A DNA stretch of 64,000 bases from CAYWNA01 sp964459305 (GCA_964459305.1 CAYWNA010000023.1:22200-86199); one strand, 5' to 3'. Shown: positions 42,212 to 52,487, counted from the stretch's first letter. A program made the numbers and translations. Notes: a model not told the origin generated them from the sequence alone.

Positions 42212-45200
42212 ATGATGAAGAGGCTGAACATCATTCTCGCCATTGTTCTTCTGTGTTCGGATTTCGTGTTCGCCCAACAGGACGGACTTGTCGCTTGGTG
42301 GGACTTCGATGGCGGAGAGGGGCTCGTGCTGCGTGACTCCAGCGGCAACGCAAACCATGGGAAGATCTGCGGCGCAAAATGGGTCGAGTGCGGCACGGGT
42401 TACGCACTTCAGTTCGACGGCGTGGATGACTATGTCGATTGCGGCAACGGTACCAGTCTAGACATCCGTGGTCCGGTTACGCTGGCAGCCTGGGTTCGTC
42501 CCGCCACCGACACCGTCAAGGAGCCTGGCATTGTGGGGAAGTATTTTCACAGCTATGCCCTCACGCTATATCGTGGCGGATGCTGGTGGTATATTTCCAG
42601 CGGGGGCAATAATGTATCCGCTCCGTTGAAGTCTGGTCAATGGCATCACGTCCTGGGTACGTTCGACGGGGAAACGATGAAGCTCTACGTCAATGGGCGC
42701 CAGAGCAGGGCAAAGAAATCGAAGTTCAAAAGCGTCAATTCCGGCAAGAACTTTCTCATGGGCCGGATCGTGCCAGATCCCACGGCCCCGGACGCGGCCA
42801 GTCAGGCCCGAGGTCACTTCGAAGGGCTGTTGGACGAAGTGAAAGTTTACAATCGGGCCCTGTCGTTGCAGGAGGCTATTTCCGAATACAATCGGGACGC
42901 CATAGAAAAGGGCCTCGCGACCCAAGACACTTCGTGGTTCGGCCGATTTCGCCTGAAGCATTATCACTATCCTGAAAAGGAAGAACTGGTCGTTGAGGTC
43001 GATTACCTTGGCCTGCTGCCGATTGCCGATGGCTCCAAGCTGTTCGTTGATCTGATTCGGTCGGACGGCTCTGAGCCGCTCAGCCGGCAAGAGATCGCGC
43101 CGGATTCGGAGCGGCCAACAGCGGAAGTTGCTTTTTCGCTGAAGGGACTCGCGCCGGACAAGTACCACGTCCGCGCTCTGCTGAAATGCGGCGAGGCAGA
43201 GGACGCTGACGACAGATTGGCGTTCACGATCCCGGCACCGCGTCGCGAGCTTCTTGCCCCGAATCAGACGGTCGTGCCCGCCCTGTCGCCGCCGAAGCCG
43301 CCTGTGGAGTATGAACTTGACCTGGCGGCAGGCGGTGGTTTCTCCGTCGGCATCAATGGGCGAATGTATCCGGTTCAGTCGAGTTATTCGTTCCCACACG
43401 GCGGAGAGAACCGTCTGACAGTGGAGAATGCGGCGGACCGCAAGGGAGAGCCGGCGTGGCGAGTTCACACTCGCAAGCTGGACGACGCGAACTATCAGGT
43501 GACAGCCGGTGGTGAGTATTACTCTATCGACCGACGGATCGCACGGAAGGCCAGCCACATCCTGATCCGAGACAAGATCACCAACAACAGCTCGGACGTC
43601 CTTGGCATCATTCTGAGCAACCACGTGGATACTCGTGGCCAGCCGGTTTCCTCGGTAGAGATGCCAAAGAACTTCACCTTCTACATTTCTGCAGATGATC
43701 ATGGCCTGGGGGTCATGGGGCTGGACGACGTCTATCAACTTCAGCAGGACACGTGGTACAGGGGCGGCGTGGCCGCCATGGTCACCGACAAGTTTGGGCT
43801 GGATCGCGGCGCATCGTACACCGTCGAGTGGGCCGTTTATCCGACTGCCACGGGCGACTATTTCGAATTCGTCAATGCGCTGCGCAAGGTGGAAGGGATC
43901 AACCGTACGGTCGAGGGCGCGTTCGGCCTGGTTGGCGACGGCGAAGGGTTGGTGACGGCTGAGACCCGCCGCATCCCAACCAGCCCGAAGGAAGTCCAGG
44001 CCGAGGGGCTGAAATACGTCAGCTTTTTCTATCTGATCGCGCCGGCGGACGACCCCGGCATGTCGTTGGAGGGAATCGAGTTTACGGAATATCCCAAGGA
44101 ATCCGCGTTGCTAAAGAAGACCATCGCCGAGACGCACCGACTGAACCCCGGCATCAAGGTCATGTTTCACATCGCCCACGGACTGTACGCCACTAACAAG
44201 CCCGAAACGATCTTTCCCGATTCACGCGTGATCGACGCAAAAGGCAACCAGGTCATGTACGGTCCCAATTCTGCCTCGTACTACTGCCGGTACTTTTCCA
44301 GGGAGCGGTTCGACCAGGGGCATCGCTGGTGGATTTTCTATCCGACCATGGAGAACTCCTTCGGAAAGGCGATGCTCGACGCCATCGACTACATGCTCGA
44401 CGAGATCGGCACATCGGGCATGTACGCCGACGGATTCGTCAGCGGCTATGCCCGAGGTTACACCTACAATACTTGGGACGGCCACAGCGTCGAGATCGAT
44501 CCGGCGACTCGGATCGTCAAACGGAAGATGGCCAACGTGACGCTTCTGGCCCTGCCCGTGCTGAAGGCCGTCGCTCGAAAGGTCGCTGCCAAGGGCGGCA
44601 TCGTGATTACCAACGGCCAGCCCGGTCCAAGGTCGCTGTGGAAGGAAAACTACTTCACCACCTGCGAAACCAGCGGTGGCGATCGATTTCCGATTTCCCG
44701 GCTTCACGTGGGCCCAACCGTGACTGCCTTCGGTGATCCGCGGCGGATCAACAGCCGCCGCGACCTGTATCGGGACATCCTTGCTAAGCTCGACTGGGGC
44801 GCCCTGTATTTTTACTACGGCGATAAGGACTACGCGGTCAACGAGAGAATGCTGGTGCGGCACATGTATCCGTTCACGTTGGAGGAACTCCATGCGGGTT
44901 GGACCAAGGGCAAGGAGCGAATCATTACGAGGAAGCCCGGCGTGTACGGTTGGCACGGCGACCGACACCTGCATAAAGTCTACCGCTCGGACGCGCGGGG
45001 TATTCTCGTGCCGAACGAGGATTTCAGCACGGCAGCCGCCGAGGGAGTCCGCACGGAATTGCGGCTTGCCGAGTGGGAATCCGCGGTCGTGGAGAGAATA
45101 CCTGTCCGGCTGTTGACGGCCAGTCCGGTGAACGTCCTCGTGAAAGGATATAACAGCAACGGCTTCCGGGTCCTCCTGAACGGCAAGGGTAGCGTTCGAG

Positions 45201-45358
45201 TCATCCTTGCCAACGGCGACTTTCGCGTCGAAGACGGCAAGAACTACCTTGTCGCTCAAGAACCCTCGACTCCCGTACGGGTGCTTGCGGAGCGCACACT
45301 CGTCGTGCCGTTAGAGCTTGACGGCGAGACCCTCGTCCGGATTTCGCCGGCCGACTGA
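42212..45358 (+). CDS. Secreted LamG plus TIM-barrel glycosidase-like protein
   Basis: 1048 aa from the ATG at 42212 (GGAG eight bases upstream); the frame back to 42155 only reads repeat sequence. Signal peptide LNIILAIVLLCSDFVFAQQ. Residues about 22-230 form a LamG/concanavalin domain (GLVAWWDFDGGEG, NHGKICGAKWVECGTGYALQFDGVDDYV, GLLDEVKVYNRALSLQEAI), which binds glycans. A beta domain follows, then at about 600-900 a TIM-barrel-like region (KYVSFFYLIAPADD, HRLNPGIKVMFHIAHGLY, GTSGMYADGFVSGYARGY, GGIVITNGQPGPRSLW). Asp in MYADGF is a candidate catalytic residue. The glycoside-hydrolase family is not recognised with confidence. Confidence 0.72.
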   Translation: MMKRLNIILAIVLLCSDFVFAQQDGLVAWWDFDGGEGLVLRDSSGNANHGKICGAKWVECGTGYALQFDGVDDYVDCGNGTSLDIRGPVTLAAWVRPATDTVKEPGIVGKYFHSYALTLYRGGCWWYISSGGNNVSAPLKSGQWHHVLGTFDGETMKLYVNGRQSRAKKSKFKSVNSGKNFLMGRIVPDPTAPDAASQARGHFEGLLDEVKVYNRALSLQEAISEYNRDAIEKGLATQDTSWFGRFRLKHYHYPEKEELVVEVDYLGLLPIADGSKLFVDLIRSDGSEPLSRQEIAPDSERPTAEVAFSLKGLAPDKYHVRALLKCGEAEDADDRLAFTIPAPRRELLAPNQTVVPALSPPKPPVEYELDLAAGGGFSVGINGRMYPVQSSYSFPHGGENRLTVENAADRKGEPAWRVHTRKLDDANYQVTAGGEYYSIDRRIARKASHILIRDKITNNSSDVLGIILSNHVDTRGQPVSSVEMPKNFTFYISADDHGLGVMGLDDVYQLQQDTWYRGGVAAMVTDKFGLDRGASYTVEWAVYPTATGDYFEFVNALRKVEGINRTVEGAFGLVGDGEGLVTAETRRIPTSPKEVQAEGLKYVSFFYLIAPADDPGMSLEGIEFTEYPKESALLKKTIAETHRLNPGIKVMFHIAHGLYATNKPETIFPDSRVIDAKGNQVMYGPNSASYYCRYFSRERFDQGHRWWIFYPTMENSFGKAMLDAIDYMLDEIGTSGMYADGFVSGYARGYTYNTWDGHSVEIDPATRIVKRKMANVTLLALPVLKAVARKVAAKGGIVITNGQPGPRSLWKENYFTTCETSGGDRFPISRLHVGPTVTAFGDPRRINSRRDLYRDILAKLDWGALYFYYGDKDYAVNERMLVRHMYPFTLEELHAGWTKGKERIITRKPGVYGWHGDRHLHKVYRSDARGILVPNEDFSTAAAEGVRTELRLAEWESAVVERIPVRLLTASPVNVLVKGYNSNGFRVLLNGKGSVRVILANGDFRVEDGKNYLVAQEPSTPVRVLAERTLVVPLELDGETLVRISPAD

Positions 45359-45363
45359 CTCTG

Positions 45364-45495
45364 GTAGGGTGGCCAAGTCTTCGCGGCCCACCAGAAACCG
45401 CCTACCATGCGATGAGGTGCGCATCGCTCGCACGACACAGCCTTCGAGGATGGAAGGCCCATTCCGGTGGGCCGCGAAGACTTGGCCCACCCTAC
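45364..45495. repeat. Palindromic repeat family E with long perfect arms
   Basis: 132 bp: GTAGGGTGGCCAAGTCTTCG continuing into CGGCCCACC, with partner GGTGGGCCG...CGAAGACTTGGCCCACCCTAC, about 28 nearly perfect base pairs. It lies immediately after the LamG-glycosidase stop and before the convergent Gfo/Idh/MocA gene, where it may serve as a bidirectional terminator-like structure. Related arms are buried in 21870-22241. Confidence 0.85.
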
Positions 45496-45548
45496 TCGCT
45501 CACTACTCCAACGGAAATTCCAAACCGGCCGCGGCATACGATCGAGGC

Positions 45549-46928
45549 TCAGGCCTCCACTTCCGACCACTCGCCGGGGATCGGCACGGGGTAGTAGCCA
45601 TCAGGGCCGACCTTGACTGGCGGCTCGGTGTCGTAGTCCATGGCGTCGATGTTCTCAACGAACTGGAACGTGGAGTTAAACATCTCGTCCCAGGTGATGA
45701 TCTTGCCGGAATGTACCGCTGCCCGGCCCATCAGGTCCGCACAGTTCGACATGGCTGCCCTTTCGGCCTCGTTCTGCGGCTTGTCGTTGCGGATGCTGTC
45801 CAGGAGCACGTTCCATTCGGCATCCCACGGACTGAACTGCTCTTCGGGCGCATCCCAGACGATGTTATCCTCCGTGATGCGCTGGTCCTTGTAGATGCGC
45901 GTCGTGCCTTTGTGGATGTTCCCGGAGAACTGGGCCGCGCACTTGGTTCCGTGGGCGTACGTGGCGAATTCGCTAAAGCAGTGTCCGCCGAGCCACCGCA
46001 CGCCGTCGGTGGCTTTCGTTCCGTCGGGAAAGGTCCACTCGATGGCGATCGAGTCAAAACCCTGGCCGTGATTCTTGCTGTTGGCGACCCGCCCGCCGAT
46101 GCCTCGCGCGGTGGCCGGGTAATCGCCCTTGAGCCAACAGATCTCGTCGATTTGGTGAATGTTCATCTCAGCAAACAGCCCGCCGGATACCCAGAAGAAC
46201 CGGGTAAAGTTGCGGATCTGCCACAGCAGTTCGTCGTATCCAGCGGGCTTCGGGCCCATGACTCCGACGCGATGTATTCGGTAAGCCCGGATGAGTTGCA
46301 GGTCGCCGAGTGCTCCGTCGCGGATCCGTTTGATAAGCTCCTGGCGGTTCACGCTGTGGCGACACTGCAGGCCGGCAGCGATTTTCAGGTTCTTCTTCTT
46401 TGCTTCCTCTCCGGCGCGTATCAGCCGCCGCAAGCCCGGCCCGTCCGGTGCGAACGACTTTTCCATGAAGACGTTCACACCCTTCTTCACCGCGTATTCC
46501 AGTTGGGTCGGGCGGAAGTAAGCGAAGTTGGTCAACATTGCCACGTCGTTGGAACCAAGGCAATCGATGGCCTTCTTGTACGCATCGAAGCCGACGAATT
46601 GCCGCTCCTTTGGCACGTCCATTCGATCGGCAAATCGCGTGCCTAGGGCCTTGTGGGCTCTGGTAATCCGCTCTTCGACGACATCGGCCATGGCAACCAG
46701 CTTGACCGGTCCGTTGGCTGAGTTCATCGCATTCCCGACCGCTCCGCTTCCCCGGCCCCCGCAGCCGATCAGGGCCAGTCGGATCGTGTTATCCTCCGCG
46801 GCGTGCACATGGGGAATCGCGGCCCCGGCCAGGGCGGTCGCCACGGCGGCCTGCCCACTCTTTTTGAGGAAGTCCCGGCGCGACGGTGGCACGGGCTCTG
46901 TACGGTGTGACTGGGCTTCTCGTTGCAT
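45549..46928 (-). CDS. Tat-exported Gfo/Idh/MocA-family oxidoreductase (second)
   Basis: 459 aa from the ATG at 46928 (GGAAAGG upstream); the frame to 47054 has no export signal and is rejected. Twin-arginine signal PPSRRDFLKKSGQAAVATAL. NAD(P)-binding IRLALIGCGGRGSGAVGNAM, the Lys-containing VFMEKSFAPDGPGLRRL in place of EKP (MEKS), and a C-terminal domain with FFWVSGGLFAEMNIHQIDEI. The changed EKP motif (Pro to Ser) is common in the Tat group and need not abolish function. Substrate unknown. It diverges from the GH42-like gene. Confidence 0.87.
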   Translation of the reverse strand: MQREAQSHRTEPVPPSRRDFLKKSGQAAVATALAGAAIPHVHAAEDNTIRLALIGCGGRGSGAVGNAMNSANGPVKLVAMADVVEERITRAHKALGTRFADRMDVPKERQFVGFDAYKKAIDCLGSNDVAMLTNFAYFRPTQLEYAVKKGVNVFMEKSFAPDGPGLRRLIRAGEEAKKKNLKIAAGLQCRHSVNRQELIKRIRDGALGDLQLIRAYRIHRVGVMGPKPAGYDELLWQIRNFTRFFWVSGGLFAEMNIHQIDEICWLKGDYPATARGIGGRVANSKNHGQGFDSIAIEWTFPDGTKATDGVRWLGGHCFSEFATYAHGTKCAAQFSGNIHKGTTRIYKDQRITEDNIVWDAPEEQFSPWDAEWNVLLDSIRNDKPQNEAERAAMSNCADLMGRAAVHSGKIITWDEMFNSTFQFVENIDAMDYDTEPPVKVGPDGYYPVPIPGEWSEVEA

Positions 46929-47251
46929 GGTTCTTACCTTTCCACTTCGGATCGAACATTTGCCAAACGGCGTTCCGTCCACGTCAAGAGGTTCTGTTAC
47001 AGAAAAGCATGGTAGCTTGTTTTGTTGCTGTATGAAAGAGAAGACGCGAAACACTCGGCTAATTGTTCTCTGAAGCGACCGGCCAAGCGTCCGGACGGTT
47101 ACCGCACAAGAGAAGTTGCCTGACAGTCGGTTCAGTAGGTTTTCTAGCGTGTTTCATCGCGAGTTGCCGGCGAATATAATGCCATGCAATGATACAGTGA
47201 TTTACTGAGAATCTGCATCAGCGCAAAAACCTCGGACCAGGGCACCTACCC
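46929..47251. other. Divergent intergenic region, no gene
   Basis: 323 bases between the Tat Gfo/Idh/MocA gene and the GH42-like gene. It is AT-richer than its surroundings and must hold both promoters, but I could not pick a convincing -35/-10 pair. No repeat of the families seen elsewhere is present. Confidence 0.5.
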
Positions 47252-50200
47252 ATGCGCACGATCCTCTCCACGCTCCTCTTTGCCACTTGCACACTCACGC
47301 TGGCCGGCGAAGAGATCCTCAAGAATCCCGGCTTCAACGACGACGCAGACGGCGACGGCCTGCCCGACCACTGGTCTACCACGCAAGATCGCGTCCTCTG
47401 GCGCGAGAAGGTATTCATGGGCAAGGACTACGAAATCATGTCCAAATCGCCCACCTATGTGCTGGCGACGCAGGACATCGCACTCAAGAAGGGCCAGCAA
47501 TACACGATTACGCTGCGGTGCAAAGGCGAAGACGGCGGGCTCGTAGGTGCGCTGATCGTGCATGGCGAGACGAGGCCCGTGCAGGAGATGCCGATCATCT
47601 GGAACGTGGAGTCGGCGACCGAGTACGAGGAGATCGTACGGACGTTCGTCGCACCGAATCCGGTCGCGCGGCTGTACGTCTACAACGTGGCCAAGGCCAA
47701 AGGCACGGTCTACTACGATCACGTGTCGCTGCGCGAGGGTCCGCCGGATCGCACAATCATCACGCAGCTCACATTCAACCGGATCGACCGGCCACTCACG
47801 CCGCCCATCGAGTATCGTCACATCGATTGGGCGTCGCCGCTGGCGGGCGGGCCGGTCAAGACCTTTGCCACCATCCGTAGCTTCCGTTGCATGCGCCAGT
47901 TCATCGAGCTGTCGCAACGGGTGGACCTGGACTACGACCTCGTGCACACCGGCTACTACGGCGACGATGCCGCGTCGGTGACCGGCCGCCGTGCGATGCG
48001 GCGCATGCAAGACGGCTTCTACGAGGTGTACCTTGTGCCAAGCCGCATGAGCGACATGATGGCGAAGTCGGTCAAGGAACGTGTTGAGGCCGGCGCGGGG
48101 CTCGTTGTCGTCGAAGGCTTCGGCCGGGCGAGACGTTTCGTGGATGTGAACACGCTCGAGGAAGTCGGCGACGACCACTACTTGCGCGCGGGCATTCCGT
48201 GGGACCTCATGCCGGAGAAGATCCTCGAATCGGTCCAGGTCGGCCAGCTTGGCAAGGGCCGCGTTGTGCGCATGGTTTTTCCGTCGGCCACGTCGCGCGT
48301 ATGGGGCCTGATGCCGTCGGAGATCTCCAGGGAAGCCTGGATGTCGCGGCAGTTCGAGTATTGGGAGTGGTGGGAGTCGTTGCTGGCCAAGGGTGTGCTG
48401 TGGGCGGCCGGGCGAGAGGGTCAAGCACGGCTGGAACAGATGGACTCAGACGCGTCGGCGATACGCCTGCGCGCGGGAGGCGTCCCAGCCGGCGCGACGG
48501 CCCGCGTGATCGTGCGAAGCGGACGCGAAATCCGCTTCGATGGGCCGCCGTTGCGCATGGCCGCCAAGATTGTCGCAGTTGCCGACGACGGAAGGACCGA
48601 CGTCGCGGTGCCTCAGCAAATGCCTGCCGGTCCGGTGGTCGCCGATGTGGTGTTGCTCGATGCGCAAGGCAAGGCCCTGACCTGGGGCAGCTTCGTGACA
48701 ACGAAACCGCAGGCGGCGAGAATCGTCGAACTGGCGGCAAGCTCCGACACCATCAAACCCAATCAGACCTTCGGCCTATCGGTCAAGCTCGAAGCCGCCC
48801 GCGAGTGCACGGCGTCCGTCGAGGCAAAACTGATCGACGCGTTCGGCCGCGTGGTGGATGTGACCACCCAAGACGAGCAACTTGGCGCGGGCGTCCACGA
48901 CGTGGCACTGACGTTAGCCATGCGCCGGCCGCTGTGCGTGCACCACAAGGCGTTCATTCGCGTAATCATCGATGGACTCGAACAAGATAGCCGGTGGGTC
49001 ACGGTCCTCAGCCCAGGCGTCGGCTCGGCGCGAGCCATGCAGGACTTCACCGTGATGCCCTGGGGGCCGGGCATGTCGCATCCCGTTGTGGAATCCCAAT
49101 ACGCCGAGCGCGTGCGCGAGCTCGGCCTGAATGGCGAGTTTGGCAGCACACCTTACGCCATCGGCGAGCACGGATTCCCCGGCGGAGGCTACGTTGGCGG
49201 CATGGCTGCGTATCGTGAGAGCGAGTACTCGCCCAGCGGCGTGCGACGGCGTTGCCTGAGCGATCCCGATATCATCGAACAAGTACGCACCAGCGCGGTT
49301 GAGACGGCAGAGAAGCATCATCAAAAACCCTTCGGCTTGTTCGCGGTCGGTATCACCGACGAAGCATTTCTCTCGTCCAGGCACAAACGCCACGAGGTCT
49401 GTTTCGGGCCGCATTGCCAGGCTCGATACCGCGAGTGGCTCCAAGCACGCTACGGCACACTCGACGTGTTGAACGCACAGTGGGGCACGGAGCATGGCTC
49501 GTGGGACGACGTGAGGGGAGCCCGCACGGAGGACGTGCGCGGAAAGAACAACTTCGGGCCGTTTGTCGACTTCCGCACGTTCATGACCGACGTATGGGTG
49601 GAAGGTTGCAAGCAAGTCGTAGACGCATACCACGAGGTCTCGCCCGATATGCCCGTTGGCCACACGAACACGTTCGGCGCGGGGCCGTTCAACGGCAACG
49701 ACTACTGGAAGCTCTGCACTCGCACCGGTTTTGCGTGGGGGCAGGAGTACTCCGAGGCCATCAAAAACACGGGACACAAGGCGATCTTCGACCTGTGGCG
49801 CAGCTTTGCCGACACGCCGCAGGCCCGCGCGTCGCGCACACATTCCGACGAACCGTTTTTCAACTATGGCTGGATCGGTTACCGCCACACGCGGGCGGCC
49901 GCTCACTATGAACCGTGGTGGCTCGCGCTGCATGGCTCGCGCGGTGCCAGCTACTACGCGACGAACGCCATTGCCGCCGAGCGCGGAATTTCGTGGGCGT
50001 TGGTGTACCCGACGATGAGTTTCACGCAGTTTTCCAGCGCGGTGCTGGAAGGCCTGGCTGACCTGCGTGGCGGCTGCGGCAAGGTGTTCATGGAGTACGA
50101 ACGTGAACAGCCCAAGATCGCGTTGCTGTGGTCGCATCCGTCCATGCTCGCCTCTTGGTGCGAGTCAAAGTCGGACCAGCCAGTGCCGGAGGAACGCGAC

Positions 50201-51346
50201 GGCACAGACAGCTACGGCAGCTACTTCCGCTCAGCGCTCCACTTCCGTCAGCACGTGAACGAACTTCAGCTTGACTACGCGTACGTCGCGCCGGAGCAGA
50301 TCATCGAGTCCAGCGAGTTGACGAAATACGCGATGCTGTTCCTGCCGTTCACGATCGCCGCATCCGAGGAGCTGATCACCAAGCTGGAAGCGTACGTCGA
50401 GTCCGGCGGGGTGCTTGTGGGCGACCTGCGATGTTTGCGGACGGACGAGCACGGCAAGCCGTTCGATGACTTGTCGCCCATCGAGCGACTGTTCGGCGCG
50501 CGACGCAAGTCGGACCACATCGACTATGGCCGCACGACGCTCACGTTCCTGCGTGAGGGCCAAGGCATCGATCTGGCGAAGGCAGCGATCGAGTTGCGCG
50601 GCCGCGAGGATCTCGCGGCGACCAGCGCGACGGCGTTCGCGTCGCATGCGACCGGCGAACCGGCCGTGCTCGTGCAGCGCAAGGGCGAGGGACTCACGGT
50701 TTACCTGAACTTTGGCCTGCCCGCATACGACGTAAAGGTGCGCGAACTGCTTCGCCAGATTGTTGCACGCGCCGGCATCGAGCGATTGGTCATTGCCGAG
50801 AATCCGGCCGGCGGCGATCCTCCGCGCTGCTACGAACGCAACACGTTCACGCGCGGCCCCATTAACGTGCACGCGTTCATCCGTGACCACCGGCGCTGCG
50901 AAAATGCTGACCCCGTACGCCTCGACCTCGGTGATCGCTCGCACGTGTATGATATGCGAGCCAAACGCTATGTGGGCAATGTGTCGTCTGTCGAAACGAC
51001 GGTACCGCCCGGCGACACGGCGCTGTATGCATGCCTTCCGTACCGTGTTAAATCGCTGGCTGTGCGCGTGCCTCGTATTGCCAAGCCCGGCGAAGAACTG
51101 GGTATCGAAGCACAGTTGGATGCGGGCACGGGAGAGCTCGGAGACCACGTGCTGCACATGGATCTGGTGGAGCCCACGGGCGAGCCCGCATGGCACTACA
51201 CGCGCAACGAACTGGCCGCGTCGGGCGAGCTCTCGCTTAATGTCCCACTGGCGGCCAACGAGAAGCCCGGTACATGGACCGTGCGCATACGCGACGTACT
51301 CACAGGCGTGACCGGCCAGGCGAAAATCTCGGTCGCGGCGCCCTAG
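47252..51346 (+). CDS. Secreted GH42-like beta-galactosidase with N-terminal CBM-like domain
   Basis: 1364 aa. Signal peptide TILSTLLFATCTLTLAGEE. Residues 20-165 form a beta-sandwich like carbohydrate-binding modules (NPGFNDDADGDGLPDHWS ... VYYDHVSLREG). A second beta region covers about 170-590. From about 596 the GH42-type barrel is visible; CFGPHCQARYREWLQARYGT ... LNAQWGT (about 712-747) is the characteristic segment between the acid/base loop (GITDEAF near 700) and the next strand. SDEPFFNYGW near 865 is a candidate for the nucleophile region. At about 1009-1120 comes a glutamine-amidotransferase-like trimerisation domain (YAMLFLPFTIAASEELITKL, ESGGVLVGDLR). It is far longer than usual GH42 enzymes (about 650-700 aa). 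Confidence 0.8.
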   Translation: MRTILSTLLFATCTLTLAGEEILKNPGFNDDADGDGLPDHWSTTQDRVLWREKVFMGKDYEIMSKSPTYVLATQDIALKKGQQYTITLRCKGEDGGLVGALIVHGETRPVQEMPIIWNVESATEYEEIVRTFVAPNPVARLYVYNVAKAKGTVYYDHVSLREGPPDRTIITQLTFNRIDRPLTPPIEYRHIDWASPLAGGPVKTFATIRSFRCMRQFIELSQRVDLDYDLVHTGYYGDDAASVTGRRAMRRMQDGFYEVYLVPSRMSDMMAKSVKERVEAGAGLVVVEGFGRARRFVDVNTLEEVGDDHYLRAGIPWDLMPEKILESVQVGQLGKGRVVRMVFPSATSRVWGLMPSEISREAWMSRQFEYWEWWESLLAKGVLWAAGREGQARLEQMDSDASAIRLRAGGVPAGATARVIVRSGREIRFDGPPLRMAAKIVAVADDGRTDVAVPQQMPAGPVVADVVLLDAQGKALTWGSFVTTKPQAARIVELAASSDTIKPNQTFGLSVKLEAARECTASVEAKLIDAFGRVVDVTTQDEQLGAGVHDVALTLAMRRPLCVHHKAFIRVIIDGLEQDSRWVTVLSPGVGSARAMQDFTVMPWGPGMSHPVVESQYAERVRELGLNGEFGSTPYAIGEHGFPGGGYVGGMAAYRESEYSPSGVRRRCLSDPDIIEQVRTSAVETAEKHHQKPFGLFAVGITDEAFLSSRHKRHEVCFGPHCQARYREWLQARYGTLDVLNAQWGTEHGSWDDVRGARTEDVRGKNNFGPFVDFRTFMTDVWVEGCKQVVDAYHEVSPDMPVGHTNTFGAGPFNGNDYWKLCTRTGFAWGQEYSEAIKNTGHKAIFDLWRSFADTPQARASRTHSDEPFFNYGWIGYRHTRAAAHYEPWWLALHGSRGASYYATNAIAAERGISWALVYPTMSFTQFSSAVLEGLADLRGGCGKVFMEYEREQPKIALLWSHPSMLASWCESKSDQPVPEERDGTDSYGSYFRSALHFRQHVNELQLDYAYVAPEQIIESSELTKYAMLFLPFTIAASEELITKLEAYVESGGVLVGDLRCLRTDEHGKPFDDLSPIERLFGARRKSDHIDYGRTTLTFLREGQGIDLAKAAIELRGREDLAATSATAFASHATGEPAVLVQRKGEGLTVYLNFGLPAYDVKVRELLRQIVARAGIERLVIAENPAGGDPPRCYERNTFTRGPINVHAFIRDHRRCENADPVRLDLGDRSHVYDMRAKRYVGNVSSVETTVPPGDTALYACLPYRVKSLAVRVPRIAKPGEELGIEAQLDAGTGELGDHVLHMDLVEPTGEPAWHYTRNELAASGELSLNVPLAANEKPGTWTVRIRDVLTGVTGQAKISVAAP

Positions 51347-51347
51347 C

Positions 51348-52487
51348 CTACACCGTGACGACCGTCGCCTTCTCCTGGGACTCTAGGGCTGTGCTGAAGA
51401 GCCGATGGCTGACGGCAGTCTCCTCCGGCGTTGCGCAACCGGAAAAGCGGGAAGGCACTTCGCCGTGTTCCAGTTCGTGAAGAAAGGCGGCCCACATCTG
51501 TAGGATCGCGTCGGAGAAGCCGAACTCGAAGATAGGACCCGTGATACTCTTGAAGGCTGTCTCGTGGCCCATGTCGATCTGGCCCCAAATCTGCTCGCCG
51601 CCGCTGTATTCGAGCAGCTCCAGGCGTTTGGGGTTTTTCGTCGAAAAGCGAACCGAAGAACGCGTCCCCAGCACGCGGATGTACCAGGTATTTCTCTCGC
51701 CCGGGGCAATCCGTTGCATCTTGAGCGTCATGGGAAACGGTCGTCCGTCGCGATCGGTCGCCTCGCACACCAGAACGGCGTTGTCCCAGGTGGGACAAGG
51801 CACGGGATCACCGGATTCGCCAGGTCGCGTCTCGACAATATTCGAAAGGACCGCTCGCACATTCGTGGGAAACCAGCCAGCCCGAAACGGCACGTGGCAG
51901 ACGTGCATTCCCAGGTCGCCCATACAGCCGTAATGTCCGTTTCGTTCTGTTGTCCGCTTCCAGTTCAGCGGCTTGTTGGGATCCAGGTCGCTGGAATGGA
52001 GAAATCCCGCCTCGAATTCGATGATTCGTCCAAACGCATCCTGCTCGATCATCCGCCCGATCCGCTGCACGGCGGGAAAGAAGGGGAACTGCGAAGCGCA
52101 TCTCGCCAACACGCCGGGATGATCGGCCAAACAAGCCATGATAGCCTCGTTGGCGGTCAGGTCGATGCCGAACGGTTTTTCGCCCAGGATATGTTTTCCG
52201 GCACGTATCGCCGCTGTGTAGACCGTTTCGTGCAGGTCGTGCGGCACGGCAGCGTACACCGCATCGACGTCGGGGTTGGCCAGCAGTTCTTCGTAGTCCG
52301 TGGTCGTCTGGTGGATCGACGACAAGTGATCCGTGTACCAGCCGAACCGATCGCGGGTGCGTCCGCAGATCGCCACGATCTCCGGCCGCGTTTCCATCCC
52401 GATCAAATGGCCCCATCGCATCGCTGCGCTGGCAGCCTCACGCCCCATCAAGCCGGTTCCGATGATTCCTAGTCTGACGGTCTTCAT
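51348..52487 (-). CDS. Cytosolic Gfo/Idh/MocA-family dehydrogenase
   Basis: 379 aa from the ATG at 52487 (GGGAGC upstream). Unlike the other two members of this family here it has no Tat signal. NAD(P) motif RLGIIGTGLMGREAASAAM, EKP motif (ILGEKPFGI), and a C-terminal domain with GHYGCMGDLGMHVCHVPF, resembling inositol or sugar dehydrogenases. Its stop is one base from that of the GH42-like gene, and the two converge. A sugar released outside by neighbouring hydrolases could be its substrate, but that is context only. Confidence 0.87.
   Translation of the reverse strand: MKTVRLGIIGTGLMGREAASAAMRWGHLIGMETRPEIVAICGRTRDRFGWYTDHLSSIHQTTTDYEELLANPDVDAVYAAVPHDLHETVYTAAIRAGKHILGEKPFGIDLTANEAIMACLADHPGVLARCASQFPFFPAVQRIGRMIEQDAFGRIIEFEAGFLHSSDLDPNKPLNWKRTTERNGHYGCMGDLGMHVCHVPFRAGWFPTNVRAVLSNIVETRPGESGDPVPCPTWDNAVLVCEATDRDGRPFPMTLKMQRIAPGERNTWYIRVLGTRSSVRFSTKNPKRLELLEYSGGEQIWGQIDMGHETAFKSITGPIFEFGFSDAILQMWAAFLHELEHGEVPSRFSGCATPEETAVSHRLFSTALESQEKATVVTV

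Noticed and set aside
45318..46646. 442-codon plus-strand frame
   Set aside because: Starts inside the family E palindrome and runs antisense to the Tat Gfo/Idh/MocA gene.
47246..48424. 392-codon minus-strand frame, and a 407-codon one at 48914-50137
   Set aside because: Both are antisense to the GH42-like gene and show Arg/His/Val-rich shadow composition without motifs.
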